In this document: one piece after another, positions 23,821 to 31,711 of the stretch
How the letters are laid out: each line of letters starts with the position of its first letter
Numbering within the stretch: position 1 is the first letter of the stretch
Source of the DNA: Streptomyces formicae
GTDB lineage: Bacteria; Actinomycetota; Actinomycetes; Streptomycetales; Streptomycetaceae
DNA length: 64,000 nt
Assembly: GCF_022647665.1 (NCBI RefSeq)
Contig: NZ_CP071872.1
Span: forward strand, 1,364,001-1,428,000
Direction of reading: 5' to 3'
Made by a program: the position numbers and the translations under genes
The notes under the pieces: model-generated
Database searches by the model: none
The model's input: only the letters and a program-made list of their open reading frames with translations
Told to the model about the DNA's origin: nothing

Positions 23821-24501
23821 ATGAACCAGCAACTCGCGGGCTACGCCCCGACACCCGTCACGGCCCGGATGGAGAACCACGGCCGCACGATGCTCAAGGT
23901 CGCCATGGCCTCCGGCCAGGACCTTTACGCACGCACCGGCTCGATGGTCGCCTACGAGGGCTTCGTCCAGTACGAGCCCAACCCGCCCGCCGTCCGGCAG
24001 ATCGCCTCCCAGTGGGTCTCCGGCGAGGGCGCACCGATCATGAAGTGCTCGGGCGACGGACTGCTGTACCTCGCCGACTACGGCGCCGACGTCGTCGTGA
24101 TCAACCTCAACAACGATTCCCTCTCCGTCAACGGCACCAATGTGCTCGCCTTCGACGCGCACCTCCAGTGGGGCGTCGAGCGCGTCAAGGGCCTCGCCAA
24201 GTTCGCCGGACAGGGCCTGTGGAACGTCGAGATCGCCGGCACTGGCTGGGTCGCCCTGACCTCCCGTGGCACGCCGATCGTCGTCGACTGCGGCCGCGGC
24301 GAGGACGAGACCTATGTCGACCCGGACGCCCTCGTCGCCTGGTCGCCGAACTTGAAGGTGAAGGGCAAGCGCAGCTTCAAGGCCTCGTCGCTCATCGGAC
24401 GGGGCAGCGGAGAGGCGTACCAGATGGCCTTCTCCGGCCAGGGCATCGTCGTCGTACAGCCGAGCGAGGACAGCACCGACCGTCTGCGGATCCGGGGCTG
24501 A
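23821..24501 (+). CDS. AIM24 family protein (second of three)
   Basis: A 226-aa stand-alone AIM24 domain: GSMVAYEGFVQYEP near residue 40, MKCSGDGLLYLADYG in the centre, and FSGQGIVVVQPSE at the end, the same framework as the C-terminus of the preceding fusion. The ATG lies 14 bp after that gene. It probably forms a trimeric barrel like other AIM24 proteins; its partner may be the TerD fusion. No signal peptide. Confidence 0.88.
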   Translation: MNQQLAGYAPTPVTARMENHGRTMLKVAMASGQDLYARTGSMVAYEGFVQYEPNPPAVRQIASQWVSGEGAPIMKCSGDGLLYLADYGADVVVINLNNDSLSVNGTNVLAFDAHLQWGVERVKGLAKFAGQGLWNVEIAGTGWVALTSRGTPIVVDCGRGEDETYVDPDALVAWSPNLKVKGKRSFKASSLIGRGSGEAYQMAFSGQGIVVVQPSEDSTDRLRIRG

Positions 24502-24519
24502 GGGGGAGCGAGACACACC

Positions 24520-25275
24520 ATGCAGAGCCCGCTTTTCAGCCACACGGAACAGCAGTCCCAGGAGCGATACGTCGTCCAGAACGCGCAGCTCCTGCGGGTC
24601 GCCCTCACCGGGCACGACGACATCCTCGCCCGCAAGGGCGCCATGGTCGCCTACCAGGGGCTGATCGACTTCGACGGTGAGTACCAGTCGCAGGGCCAGC
24701 GGCGCGCCCGTGCCCGCACCGGCGAGGGCCTCGACCTGATGCGCTGCTCCGGTCAGGGCACGGTCTACTTCGCCAACCTCGCGCAGTACATCCACGTCGT
24801 GGACGTCGACCAGGAGGGCATGACCGTCGACAGCGCCTATGTGCTGGCGCTGGACTCCTCGCTGCACACCGAGGTCATCGCCGTGGACAGCCAGTACGGC
24901 ATCTCCGGCTCCGGTAAGTACCAGCTCAACATCTCGGGTCGCGGCAAGGTCGCTCTGATGACCTCGGGCCAGCCTCTGATGATGCAGGTGACGCCCGACA
25001 AGTACGTCAACGTGGACGCCGACGCGATCGTCGCCTGGTCGTCCTCGCTGCGCGTCCAGATGCAGTCGCAGACGCACTCCACGGGTGTCTGGCGCCGCAG
25101 GGGCAACACGGGGGAGGGCTGGGAGCTGAGCTTCCTCGGACAGGGCTTCGCCCTCGTCCAGCCCAGCGAGGTCCTTCCGCCGCAGAACGCCCAGATCGGC
25201 CAGGGCGCGCGCGCCCAGTTCGGCATGGGCCAGCACGGCTCTCACGGCCAGAACCAGAACAACGTCTGGAACTAG
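24520..25275 (+). CDS. AIM24 family protein (third of three)
   Basis: A 251-aa AIM24 domain with a Gln/Gly/Asn/His-rich tail (GQHGSHGQNQNNVWN). Shared landmarks are KGAMVAYQGLIDF, DLMRCSGQGTVYFANL and FLGQGFALVQPSE. The three AIM24 domains in this operon have clearly diverged and may form a hetero-oligomer. A GC-rich terminator follows. Confidence 0.88.
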   Translation: MQSPLFSHTEQQSQERYVVQNAQLLRVALTGHDDILARKGAMVAYQGLIDFDGEYQSQGQRRARARTGEGLDLMRCSGQGTVYFANLAQYIHVVDVDQEGMTVDSAYVLALDSSLHTEVIAVDSQYGISGSGKYQLNISGRGKVALMTSGQPLMMQVTPDKYVNVDADAIVAWSSSLRVQMQSQTHSTGVWRRRGNTGEGWELSFLGQGFALVQPSEVLPPQNAQIGQGARAQFGMGQHGSHGQNQNNVWN

Positions 25276-25290
25276 CGCCACACGGCGGTA

Positions 25291-25318
25291 GGGGGCGGTC
25301 GCCATGGCAGCCGCCCCC
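25291..25318. terminator. terminator between AIM24 and Nudix genes
   Basis: GGGGGCGG and CCGCCCCC form a perfect 8-bp stem around a 12-nt loop, in the 68-bp gap between convergent genes. It can stop transcription from both sides. Confidence 0.65.
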
Positions 25319-25343
25319 TCCCCGCTCGTCCGCCGGCCCTGAG

Positions 25344-25871
25344 CTACAGCCTCGCGCGGGTGCGCTCCAGCAGCCGGACGACAGACGCGTCGGCGACGGC
25401 CGCGACCTCGTCGTAGGCGAACCAGCGCAGATCCAGCGACTCCTCGCTGATCGCCTCCATCGCGCCGGCCGGAGCCAGGGCCGCGTACTGCACATCGAGA
25501 TGCCAGTGACAGGGCGCCGGGATCGCATGCCGGTCCAGCGTCACCGGGCCGCCCGGCAGCAGCGTGAGCCCCGGAATCCCGGACTCCTCCGTCGCCTCGC
25601 GCAGCGCCGCATCCGCAAGCGTGGCATCCCCCGGCTCGCAGTGGCCGCCCATCTGCAGCCACATGCCCAGCTTCTTGTGGAGCGTCAGCAGCACCCGGCC
25701 GTGGGACGGGTCCACGACCAGCGCGCTGGCCGTCAGATGCCCGGCACCGCACGCCTTCCACATACCGTCGGGATGCGCCGCCAGATGGTCCAGATACGTC
25801 TGGCGCAGCGACTCCTGGTCCTCGCCCTCGTACTCCTTCAGGACGCGGACCGCGTCGTCGTACAGGCTCAC
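25344..25871 (-). CDS. Nudix hydrolase
   Basis: A 175-aa protein with a Nudix box (GGHCEPGDATLADAALREAT, then EESG, about 75-97). Preceding text LLTLHKKLGMWLQMGGH is typical of ADP-ribose/dNTP-type Nudix enzymes. The GTG at 25871 overlaps the stop of the DUF2342 gene (GTGA), so the pair is co-translated. The substrate cannot be assigned. Confidence 0.88.
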   Translation of the reverse strand: MSLYDDAVRVLKEYEGEDQESLRQTYLDHLAAHPDGMWKACGAGHLTASALVVDPSHGRVLLTLHKKLGMWLQMGGHCEPGDATLADAALREATEESGIPGLTLLPGGPVTLDRHAIPAPCHWHLDVQYAALAPAGAMEAISEESLDLRWFAYDEVAAVADASVVRLLERTRARL

Positions 25872-27307
25872 TTGTCGCTGTCGTCCTCGTCAGTCTTGGC
25901 GTCCCGCGCGTCGTCCCGGCCCTTGGCCGCGTCGCCGAGCATCTTGTCGAGCTCCGAGAAGTCGAGGTGCTCGCGGTGGACGAAGCCGTCCGGGTCGTCC
26001 AGGTCGGACGCGGTCGGCAGCATGTCCGGGTGCGCCCAGAGGCCGTCACGGCCGTCGAGCCCGCGGGCGTCGGTGAGCGAGGCCCACAGCCGGGAGGCAT
26101 CCCTGAGCCGGCGCGGACGCAGCTCGAGACCGATGAGCGTGGCGAACGTCTGCTCGGCCGGGCCGCCGGAGGCGCGGCGGCGGCGCAGCGTCTCGCGCAG
26201 GGCGGCCGCGGAGGTCAGCCGGTCCTTCGCGGCGTCGTGCACGACGGCGTCCACCCAGCCCTCCACCAGTGCGAGCGCGGTCTCCAGCCTGGCCAGGGCC
26301 GCCTTCTGCTCCGCGGTGTCCTCGGGCTGGAACATGCCCTGCTGGAGCGCTTCCTGCAGCTGCTCGGGATGCGTCGGGTCGAACTGGCCGACCACGTCCT
26401 CCAGCTTCGTCGTGTCCACCTTGATTCCGCGTGCGTACCCCTCGACGGCGCCGAACAGGTGCGAGCGCAGCCACGGCACATGGGCGAAGAGCCGCTGGTG
26501 GGCGGCTTCGCGCAGGGCCAGATAGAGCCGCACCTCGTCCTTGGGGACACCCAGGTCCTTGCCGAACGCCTCCACGTTCAGCGGGAGCAGAGCGGCCTTG
26601 CCGGCCGGGCCCAGCGGAAGCCCGATGTCGGTCGAGCCGACGACCTCGCCGGCGAGCACACCGATGGCCTGTCCGATCTGCTGGCCGAACATGGCGCCGC
26701 CCATGGAGCGCATCATGCCGATCAGCGGGCCCGCCATCGCCTGCATCTCCTCGGGCAGCACATCGCCCATGGCCGTGCCCACGCGCTCGGCGACCGGGTC
26801 GACGAGCTTCTGCCACGCCGGGAGAGTCGCCTCGACCCACTCCGCGCGGCTCCACGCCACAGCGGTGCCCGCCCCCGAAGGAAGGGACGTCGCGCCGTCC
26901 AGCCACAGGTCGGCGAGGCGCACGGCCTCCTCGACCGCGTGCCGCTCGGCCGGGCCGACGCTCGCGTCCTTCGTGCCGTCCGGAGTGCCCTGGGAGACCG
27001 TCTGGCGGGCGATCTGCTTCGCCATGTCCCAGTTCACCGGGCCGCCCTCGTAGCTGAGCATCTGGCCGAGCTGCTGGAAGGCCGCCCCGAGGTCGGTGGG
27101 GTTCAGCGAACCGAACATCGCTGCGAACGGGTTCTCCCCGCCGCCCGGACCGCCGGCACCGGGGAAGCCGAATCCCCCGAAGGGGTTGGCCGGACCGCCC
27201 TGGCCACCGGAACCCTGCCCACCTCCAGCGGGGTCCTTCTTCTTGCCCTCGTCGCCGTTCTCCGGCTCCTCCGGCGGAAGGCCGAATCCGAATGGGGTGT
27301 CACTCAC
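25868..27307 (-). CDS. zinc-dependent metalloprotease-like protein (DUF2342)
   Basis: A 479-aa protein. A disordered Gly/Pro-rich N-terminus (1-60) precedes the DUF2342 domain, which has EEMQAMAGPLIGMMRSMGGA, a REAAHQRLF segment (candidate zinc/catalytic ExxH) and a C-terminal SRLWASLTDARG motif. The family is annotated as zinc-dependent metalloproteases or 'F420 biosynthesis associated' proteins, without much biochemistry. It is divergent from the SDR gene and coupled to the Nudix gene downstream. Confidence 0.85.
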   Translation of the reverse strand: MSDTPFGFGLPPEEPENGDEGKKKDPAGGGQGSGGQGGPANPFGGFGFPGAGGPGGGENPFAAMFGSLNPTDLGAAFQQLGQMLSYEGGPVNWDMAKQIARQTVSQGTPDGTKDASVGPAERHAVEEAVRLADLWLDGATSLPSGAGTAVAWSRAEWVEATLPAWQKLVDPVAERVGTAMGDVLPEEMQAMAGPLIGMMRSMGGAMFGQQIGQAIGVLAGEVVGSTDIGLPLGPAGKAALLPLNVEAFGKDLGVPKDEVRLYLALREAAHQRLFAHVPWLRSHLFGAVEGYARGIKVDTTKLEDVVGQFDPTHPEQLQEALQQGMFQPEDTAEQKAALARLETALALVEGWVDAVVHDAAKDRLTSAAALRETLRRRRASGGPAEQTFATLIGLELRPRRLRDASRLWASLTDARGLDGRDGLWAHPDMLPTASDLDDPDGFVHREHLDFSELDKMLGDAAKGRDDARDAKTDEDDSDK

Positions 27308-27498
27308 GGGTTTCCTCGGCTCGTAGGGCCGCCGGCTTCCTGCCGGCGGCGACTGCCCGACAACACCACCAGCGTAGACATCCAGGCCCTACATGGGCTC
27401 AGTGCTTCACCGGCGGACTGGCTGCGGCAGGATGGACGCCACCTGGTCCGTACGTGTCATCCCGCGTACGTACTGAAGACAACCGCTGGAGACGCCCG

Positions 27499-28635
27499 GT
27501 GAGTTCCCCAGATCCGCAGGTTCGCGCGGCACACAGTGCTGACGTTCGCCACAGGCGAAACCACTCGGCTTCGGCCGCGGGGCGAGGCCCCGTGGTCGCG
27601 GTCACCGGCGCCGCATCGGGCGTCGGGGCGCTGCTGACGGCGCGCCTTGCCGCGTCCGACGAGATCAAGCAGGTCATCGCCATCGACGAGCGGCGCGGCG
27701 ACGTCGCCGAGGCGCACTGGCACATCCTCGACGTCCGGGACCCCGCGATCGCCGAGAAGCTGCGCGGTGCCGACGTCGTCGTCCACCTCGCGCTCGATCT
27801 GGACCTGGAGACCGACTCGGCGGCGCGTACCGCGTACAACGTGCGCGGCACCCAGACCGTGCTCACCGCCGCGGCCGCCGCGGGCGTCCACAGGGTCGTC
27901 CTGTGCACGTCGGCGATGGTCTACGGGGCGCTGCCCGAGAACGACATCCCGCTCTCCGAGGACGCGGAGCTGCGCGCGACGGCCGAGGCCACGGGCGTCG
28001 GGGACCTGCTGGAGATCGAGCGCCTGGGCCGCCGCGCGCCCCGCGCGCACCCCGGCCTCAATGTGACGGTGGTACGGCCGGCCATCCTGGTGGGCGGTAC
28101 GGACACGGCCCTCACCCGCTACTTCGAGTCGCCGCGCCTCCTCGTGGTCGCCGGCTCCCGCCCCACCTGGCAGTTCTGCCATGTCGAGGACCTGGTGAGC
28201 GCCCTGGAGTACGCGGCGCTGGAGAAGGCCGAAGGCGAGTTCGCGGTCGGCTGCGACGGCTGGCTGGAGCAGGAGGAGGTCGAGGAGCTCAGCGGCATCC
28301 GGCGCATGGAGCTGCCGTCCGCGGTCGCGCTCGGCGCGGCGGCCCGGCTCCACCGGATCGGGCTCACGCCGTCTCCCGCGGGCGATCTCGCGTACACGAT
28401 GCACCCCTGGGTGGTCAGCGTCGGCAGGCTGCACGACGCCGGCTGGCGGCCGCAGTGGACCAACGAGGAGGTGCTCGCCGCGCTCCTGGGGGAGGTCGAG
28501 GGCCGGCACACGGTCGCGGGCCGCCGACTGGGCCGCAAGGACGCCACGGCCGCGGCGGGTGCGGCGGGTGCGACGGTCGCACTGCTCGGTACGGCGGCAC
28601 TGGTGCGGCGGGCCCGCAAGCGGCGCGGACTGTAG
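27499..28635 (+). CDS. SDR-family NAD-dependent epimerase/dehydratase, membrane-tailed
   Basis: A 378-aa extended short-chain dehydrogenase/reductase. The Rossmann motif is VAVTGAASGVGALL (about 34-47), and the catalytic Tyr is in CTSAMVYGAL. The C-terminus has an Ala/Gly-rich hydrophobic segment followed by RRARKRRGL, which looks like a membrane anchor with a cytoplasmic positive end. GTG 27499 follows CTGGAG. The usual YxxxK pair is not clear after the Tyr, so sugar-epimerase activity is uncertain. Confidence 0.82.
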   Translation: MSSPDPQVRAAHSADVRHRRNHSASAAGRGPVVAVTGAASGVGALLTARLAASDEIKQVIAIDERRGDVAEAHWHILDVRDPAIAEKLRGADVVVHLALDLDLETDSAARTAYNVRGTQTVLTAAAAAGVHRVVLCTSAMVYGALPENDIPLSEDAELRATAEATGVGDLLEIERLGRRAPRAHPGLNVTVVRPAILVGGTDTALTRYFESPRLLVVAGSRPTWQFCHVEDLVSALEYAALEKAEGEFAVGCDGWLEQEEVEELSGIRRMELPSAVALGAAARLHRIGLTPSPAGDLAYTMHPWVVSVGRLHDAGWRPQWTNEEVLAALLGEVEGRHTVAGRRLGRKDATAAAGAAGATVALLGTAALVRRARKRRGL

Positions 28636-28664
28636 CGCTCCGGGGTGCCCCGGGGAGATCTGTG

Positions 28665-28691
28665 GGCTCCCCGCGGCAGACCCGGGGAGCC
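28665..28691. terminator. terminator after the SDR gene
   Basis: GGCTCCCCG and CGGGGAGCC form a perfect 9-bp stem with a 9-nt loop, about 30 bp past the SDR stop and before moaE. Confidence 0.6.
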
Positions 28692-28794
28692 GGTTCGACC
28701 GCGGCAGCCCCTGTAGGAGGCTCCAGACGCGGTCCGGCCCGCCCGGTGGAAAGCGCTATTCCGCGTTGTCAGCGGGGTGCGGCACGATTGGGCC

Positions 28795-29256
28795 ATGGCC
28801 CACACGAACGACCACCCCGGCGAGCAGGCGGCAGCGGACCCGATCCGTCTGCTGGAGATCCGCGACACCCCCCTCTCGGTCGACGAGGTCTTCCGCGCCG
28901 TCGGTGACGCGGCGGCCGGTGGCACGGCGCTCTTCGTCGGCACGGTGCGCAACCACGACGGCGGCGCCGACGTCGACACGCTCGGCTATTCGTGCCACCC
29001 CACCGCCGAGGCGGAGATGCGCCGCATCGCGGAGAAGGTCGCGGCGGAGTACCCGGTGCGCGCTCTGGCCGCCATCCACCGTGTGGGTGACCTGGAGATC
29101 GGCGATCTTGCGGTTGTCGTCGCGGTCTCGTGCCCGCATCGTGGTGAGGCGTTCGATGCGTGCCGGAAGCTGATCGACGATCTGAAGCACGAGGTGCCGA
29201 TCTGGAAGCACCAGCAGTTCGCGGACGGCACGGAGGAGTGGGTCGGCTCCTGCTGA
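28795..29256 (+). CDS. moaE: molybdopterin synthase catalytic subunit
   Basis: A 153-aa MoaE. It has FVGTVRNHDGG, SCPHRGEAFDACRKLIDDLK and the active-site Lys region VPIWKHQQFADG. It transfers sulfur from MoaD to precursor Z to make molybdopterin. No moaD or other cofactor gene is in the window, so it stands alone. Start ATG 28795; an in-frame GTG at 28777 is possible. Confidence 0.92.
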   Translation: MAHTNDHPGEQAAADPIRLLEIRDTPLSVDEVFRAVGDAAAGGTALFVGTVRNHDGGADVDTLGYSCHPTAEAEMRRIAEKVAAEYPVRALAAIHRVGDLEIGDLAVVVAVSCPHRGEAFDACRKLIDDLKHEVPIWKHQQFADGTEEWVGSC

Positions 29257-29452
29257 GGAAGCCTTCTGAGGGAAGCCTCTGAGGGGTCCTCCCGCGCGCG
29301 CAGGGACGCCTTCGTTGACCCGAATGGGGGGCAAACGCAGTCCGATTTGCGTAACCAGCCCCCTGGCACCAGCGTTGAACCGACGGATGGTTAATCTGCT
29401 GATCGTTCAGTGTTGCAGCGGTTGCCTCAGCTCATGGGGTCGGGAGGTCGGG

Positions 29453-29623
29453 ATGGCGGCACTTGCCTGGTTGCTTATTCCGCTCTTCGCCGCGGTCGGT
29501 GCGGCGATATGGGGAAGCTGGGCCTCGCGTAATCGAACCACCGGGGACGTCGCCGAACTCGCAGGTTATGCGCGCTTCCGCGATGCGATGGAGAAGTCGC
29601 ACTCCGGCACGGACGCCGCCTGA
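29453..29623 (+). CDS. 56-aa small membrane protein
   Basis: ATG 29453 with GGGAGG 5 bp upstream. It has one N-terminal transmembrane helix (AALAWLLIPLFAAVGAAIWG) and a charged cytoplasmic tail (SRNRTTGDVAELAGYARFRD). It looks like a conserved streptomycete micro-membrane protein. Function unknown. Confidence 0.75.
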   Translation: MAALAWLLIPLFAAVGAAIWGSWASRNRTTGDVAELAGYARFRDAMEKSHSGTDAA

Positions 29624-29720
29624 CCCGGCACGGTGAGGGGCTCTGGGCCCGTCTCGGGCCGGGCCCCGTACGGCCCGGCCCGACAGGTGCACTGACAGAC
29701 CAGTCCCGTACTGTCGTTCC

Positions 29721-30809
29721 ATGCCACGCCGCACAGCGACGATGCTCGCCTCCACCCTGATCCTCATCGTGCTGCTCTGCGTGGGTGTGCTGACGACGCC
29801 GCCCTATTCCGAGATGTCGCCCGGGCCGACGGTGAACACGCTCGGTGAGTCCGGTGGCGAGCCGGTGCTCCAGATCTCCGGCCGCAAGTCCTACCCGACG
29901 TCCGGGCATCTCAACATGACGACGGTCCGGGTCACCGGTGCCGATTACAGGATGAACATCGCCGAGGTCGTCTACGGCTGGCTGGCCCACGACAACGTGG
30001 TGGTGCCCCACGACACGCTCTATCCGGACGGCAAGACGGAAGAGCAGTCCAACCAGGAGAACGCCGAGGAGTTCAGCCAGTCCCAGGAGAGCGCCAAGGT
30101 GGCGGCGCTTCGGGAGCTGGGGATCCCGGTGCAGACCCGCGTGGTCGTCTCGTCCGTCCGCAAGGACAGTCCGGCTCAGGGCAGGCTGCACGCGGGCGAT
30201 GTGATCAAGGCCGTGGACGGTGCGCCGGTCAAGGCGCCGGACGACGTCGCGAAGGCCGTCACCAAGCACAAGCCCGGTGGCAAGGTCGTCTTCTCCGTCG
30301 TCCCCGCGAAGGAGGCGGCCGCGGCGGAGAAGGCGGGCAAGGAGCCGACCGCCGCCCAGGACGTGAGTCTCACCACGGTGAAGTCGGACGACGGCGACCG
30401 TGCGATCGTCGGGATCACGGCCGGCACCGATCACACGTTCCCGTTCACCATCGACATCAAGCTGGCCGACGTCGGCGGCCCGAGCGCCGGACTGATGTTC
30501 GCCCTCGGTATCGTCGACAAGCTCACCCCGACCGATCTGACCGGCGGCAAGTTCGTCGCGGGCACCGGCACGATCGACGAGAAGGGAGCCGTCGGACCGA
30601 TCGGCGGCATCGAGATGAAGCTCGTCGGCGCGCGCAACGCGGGCGCGGAGTACTTCCTGACGCCCAGCGACAACTGCAAGACCGCCGCGTCCGACATCCC
30701 CGACGGCCTCACGCTGGTCAAGGTCGGCACGATCGACGACGCCACGAAGGCTCTGGAGAAGATCCGCAGCGGTGACACCGCGGGGCTTCCCAGCTGCTCC
30801 ACCGGCTGA
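29721..30809 (+). CDS. YlbL-type PDZ-Lon membrane protease
   Basis: A 362-aa protein. An N-terminal signal anchor (about 7-28) precedes an extracytoplasmic region with a PDZ domain (about 130-205) and a Lon-type S16 catalytic domain. The Ser/Lys dyad is visible as GGPSAG (Ser255) and GIEMKLVGARNAGA (Lys300). YlbL-family proteases act at the membrane in regulated proteolysis. The Lys/Ala-rich segment at about 195-215 is an insertion. Convergent with the PPA1309-family gene. Confidence 0.88.
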   Translation: MPRRTATMLASTLILIVLLCVGVLTTPPYSEMSPGPTVNTLGESGGEPVLQISGRKSYPTSGHLNMTTVRVTGADYRMNIAEVVYGWLAHDNVVVPHDTLYPDGKTEEQSNQENAEEFSQSQESAKVAALRELGIPVQTRVVVSSVRKDSPAQGRLHAGDVIKAVDGAPVKAPDDVAKAVTKHKPGGKVVFSVVPAKEAAAAEKAGKEPTAAQDVSLTTVKSDDGDRAIVGITAGTDHTFPFTIDIKLADVGGPSAGLMFALGIVDKLTPTDLTGGKFVAGTGTIDEKGAVGPIGGIEMKLVGARNAGAEYFLTPSDNCKTAASDIPDGLTLVKVGTIDDATKALEKIRSGDTAGLPSCSTG

Positions 30810-30870
30810 CCGCCCGGCCGATGGCGACCGACGGGGGCGACTTACGGGGGCGACCGACGAAGGCGACCGA

Positions 30871-30906
30871 CGAGGGGGCGCACCGCATCAGCGGAGCGCC
30901 CCCTCG
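30871..30906. terminator. terminator between convergent genes
   Basis: CGAGGGGGCGC and GCGCCCCCTCG form a perfect 11-bp stem with a 14-nt loop. The preceding bases contain four near-copies of GGCGACCGAC. Confidence 0.65.
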
Positions 30907-30958
30907 TTGCGTGCCTGCGTCCGGTGCCTCGCGGGGGGCCGGGCCGGCGGCGTCCCGG

Positions 30959-31543
30959 CTATGCCTCGAAGGTCGCCGACAGCGCCTCGGCCAGCCCCGG
31001 CACCAGGTCGGAGCCGGTGAGCACCTCCGTCGGGGAGTCCTTCTCGCGCAGCCGCAGCGCCGATTCGCGCGCGCCGTCGCGCAGCACCGCCACCGTCATA
31101 CGGACCTCCTGCCGATCCGGGTGGTTCGCGACCCACTTCGCCAGACCGGCCTCGTCGAGACCGTCCGGTACGGATGCCTCCGCCGACGGCGGCAGCATCA
31201 GCCGCTCCACCGTCAGGGCGCAGCCTGCCACCGCGTCGGGCCAGGCGATCGTCGCGAGGAACTCGTCCAGCGCGGTGCCGGAAGGGATCTCGTCCTGTTC
31301 GACAGGGGTGAGCGGAGCTGCTGCATCCGCTTCGTCGAGACCGAGCTGGGCGGCGAGGCCCGGCTCCTGGGCGCGCAGCTGCGCGGTGTCGACGAGGGCG
31401 AAGAGCCTGGCCGGCTGGTCCCAGCCGAGGCCGGATGCGTACTCGTCGATCTCGAGCACCGCTCGCGTGAGCGGACTCGCGGCCATCGGGCCCGGCGCCG
31501 GAGGCGGCTGATCGTTTGGAGTTGAGGGGGAAACGTTGGACAT
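30959..31543 (-). CDS. PPA1309 family protein
   Basis: A 194-aa acidic protein of the actinobacterial PPA1309 family: LTRAVLEIDEYASGLGWDQP, DEFLATIAWPDAVAGCAL, and DRQEVRMTVAVLRDGARESA. ATG 31543 is used; a TTG two codons upstream is better spaced from GGAGG and is an alternative. No catalytic motif is recognisable. It is divergent from the UPF0182 gene, as commonly seen in actinobacteria. Confidence 0.85.
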   Translation of the reverse strand: MSNVSPSTPNDQPPPAPGPMAASPLTRAVLEIDEYASGLGWDQPARLFALVDTAQLRAQEPGLAAQLGLDEADAAAPLTPVEQDEIPSGTALDEFLATIAWPDAVAGCALTVERLMLPPSAEASVPDGLDEAGLAKWVANHPDRQEVRMTVAVLRDGARESALRLREKDSPTEVLTGSDLVPGLAEALSATFEA

Positions 31544-31577
31544 GGTCAATATCCTGCCTCCTTCAGGCCCGGAGTCG

Positions 31578-31603
31578 GGAACTAGGTAAAGCCTCAGTAA
31601 GTT
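31578..31603 (+). promoter_or_regulatory. possible ECF-type promoter before the UPF0182 gene
   Basis: GGAAC (31578-31582), 18 bp, GTT (31601-31603) fits a stress/ECF sigma pattern close to SigR sites. It is about 105 bp before the start codon. It rests on two short motifs only. Confidence 0.3.
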
Positions 31604-31711
31604 GCATCAGTGGGCTCTACGATCGCTGGGCCTGCTTTACCCGCAGTGTGCATCCGCGTGGTGCACGCTCACCTGCACGCTTTACACGACCGCGAACTCG
31701 AGGGGCGCACG

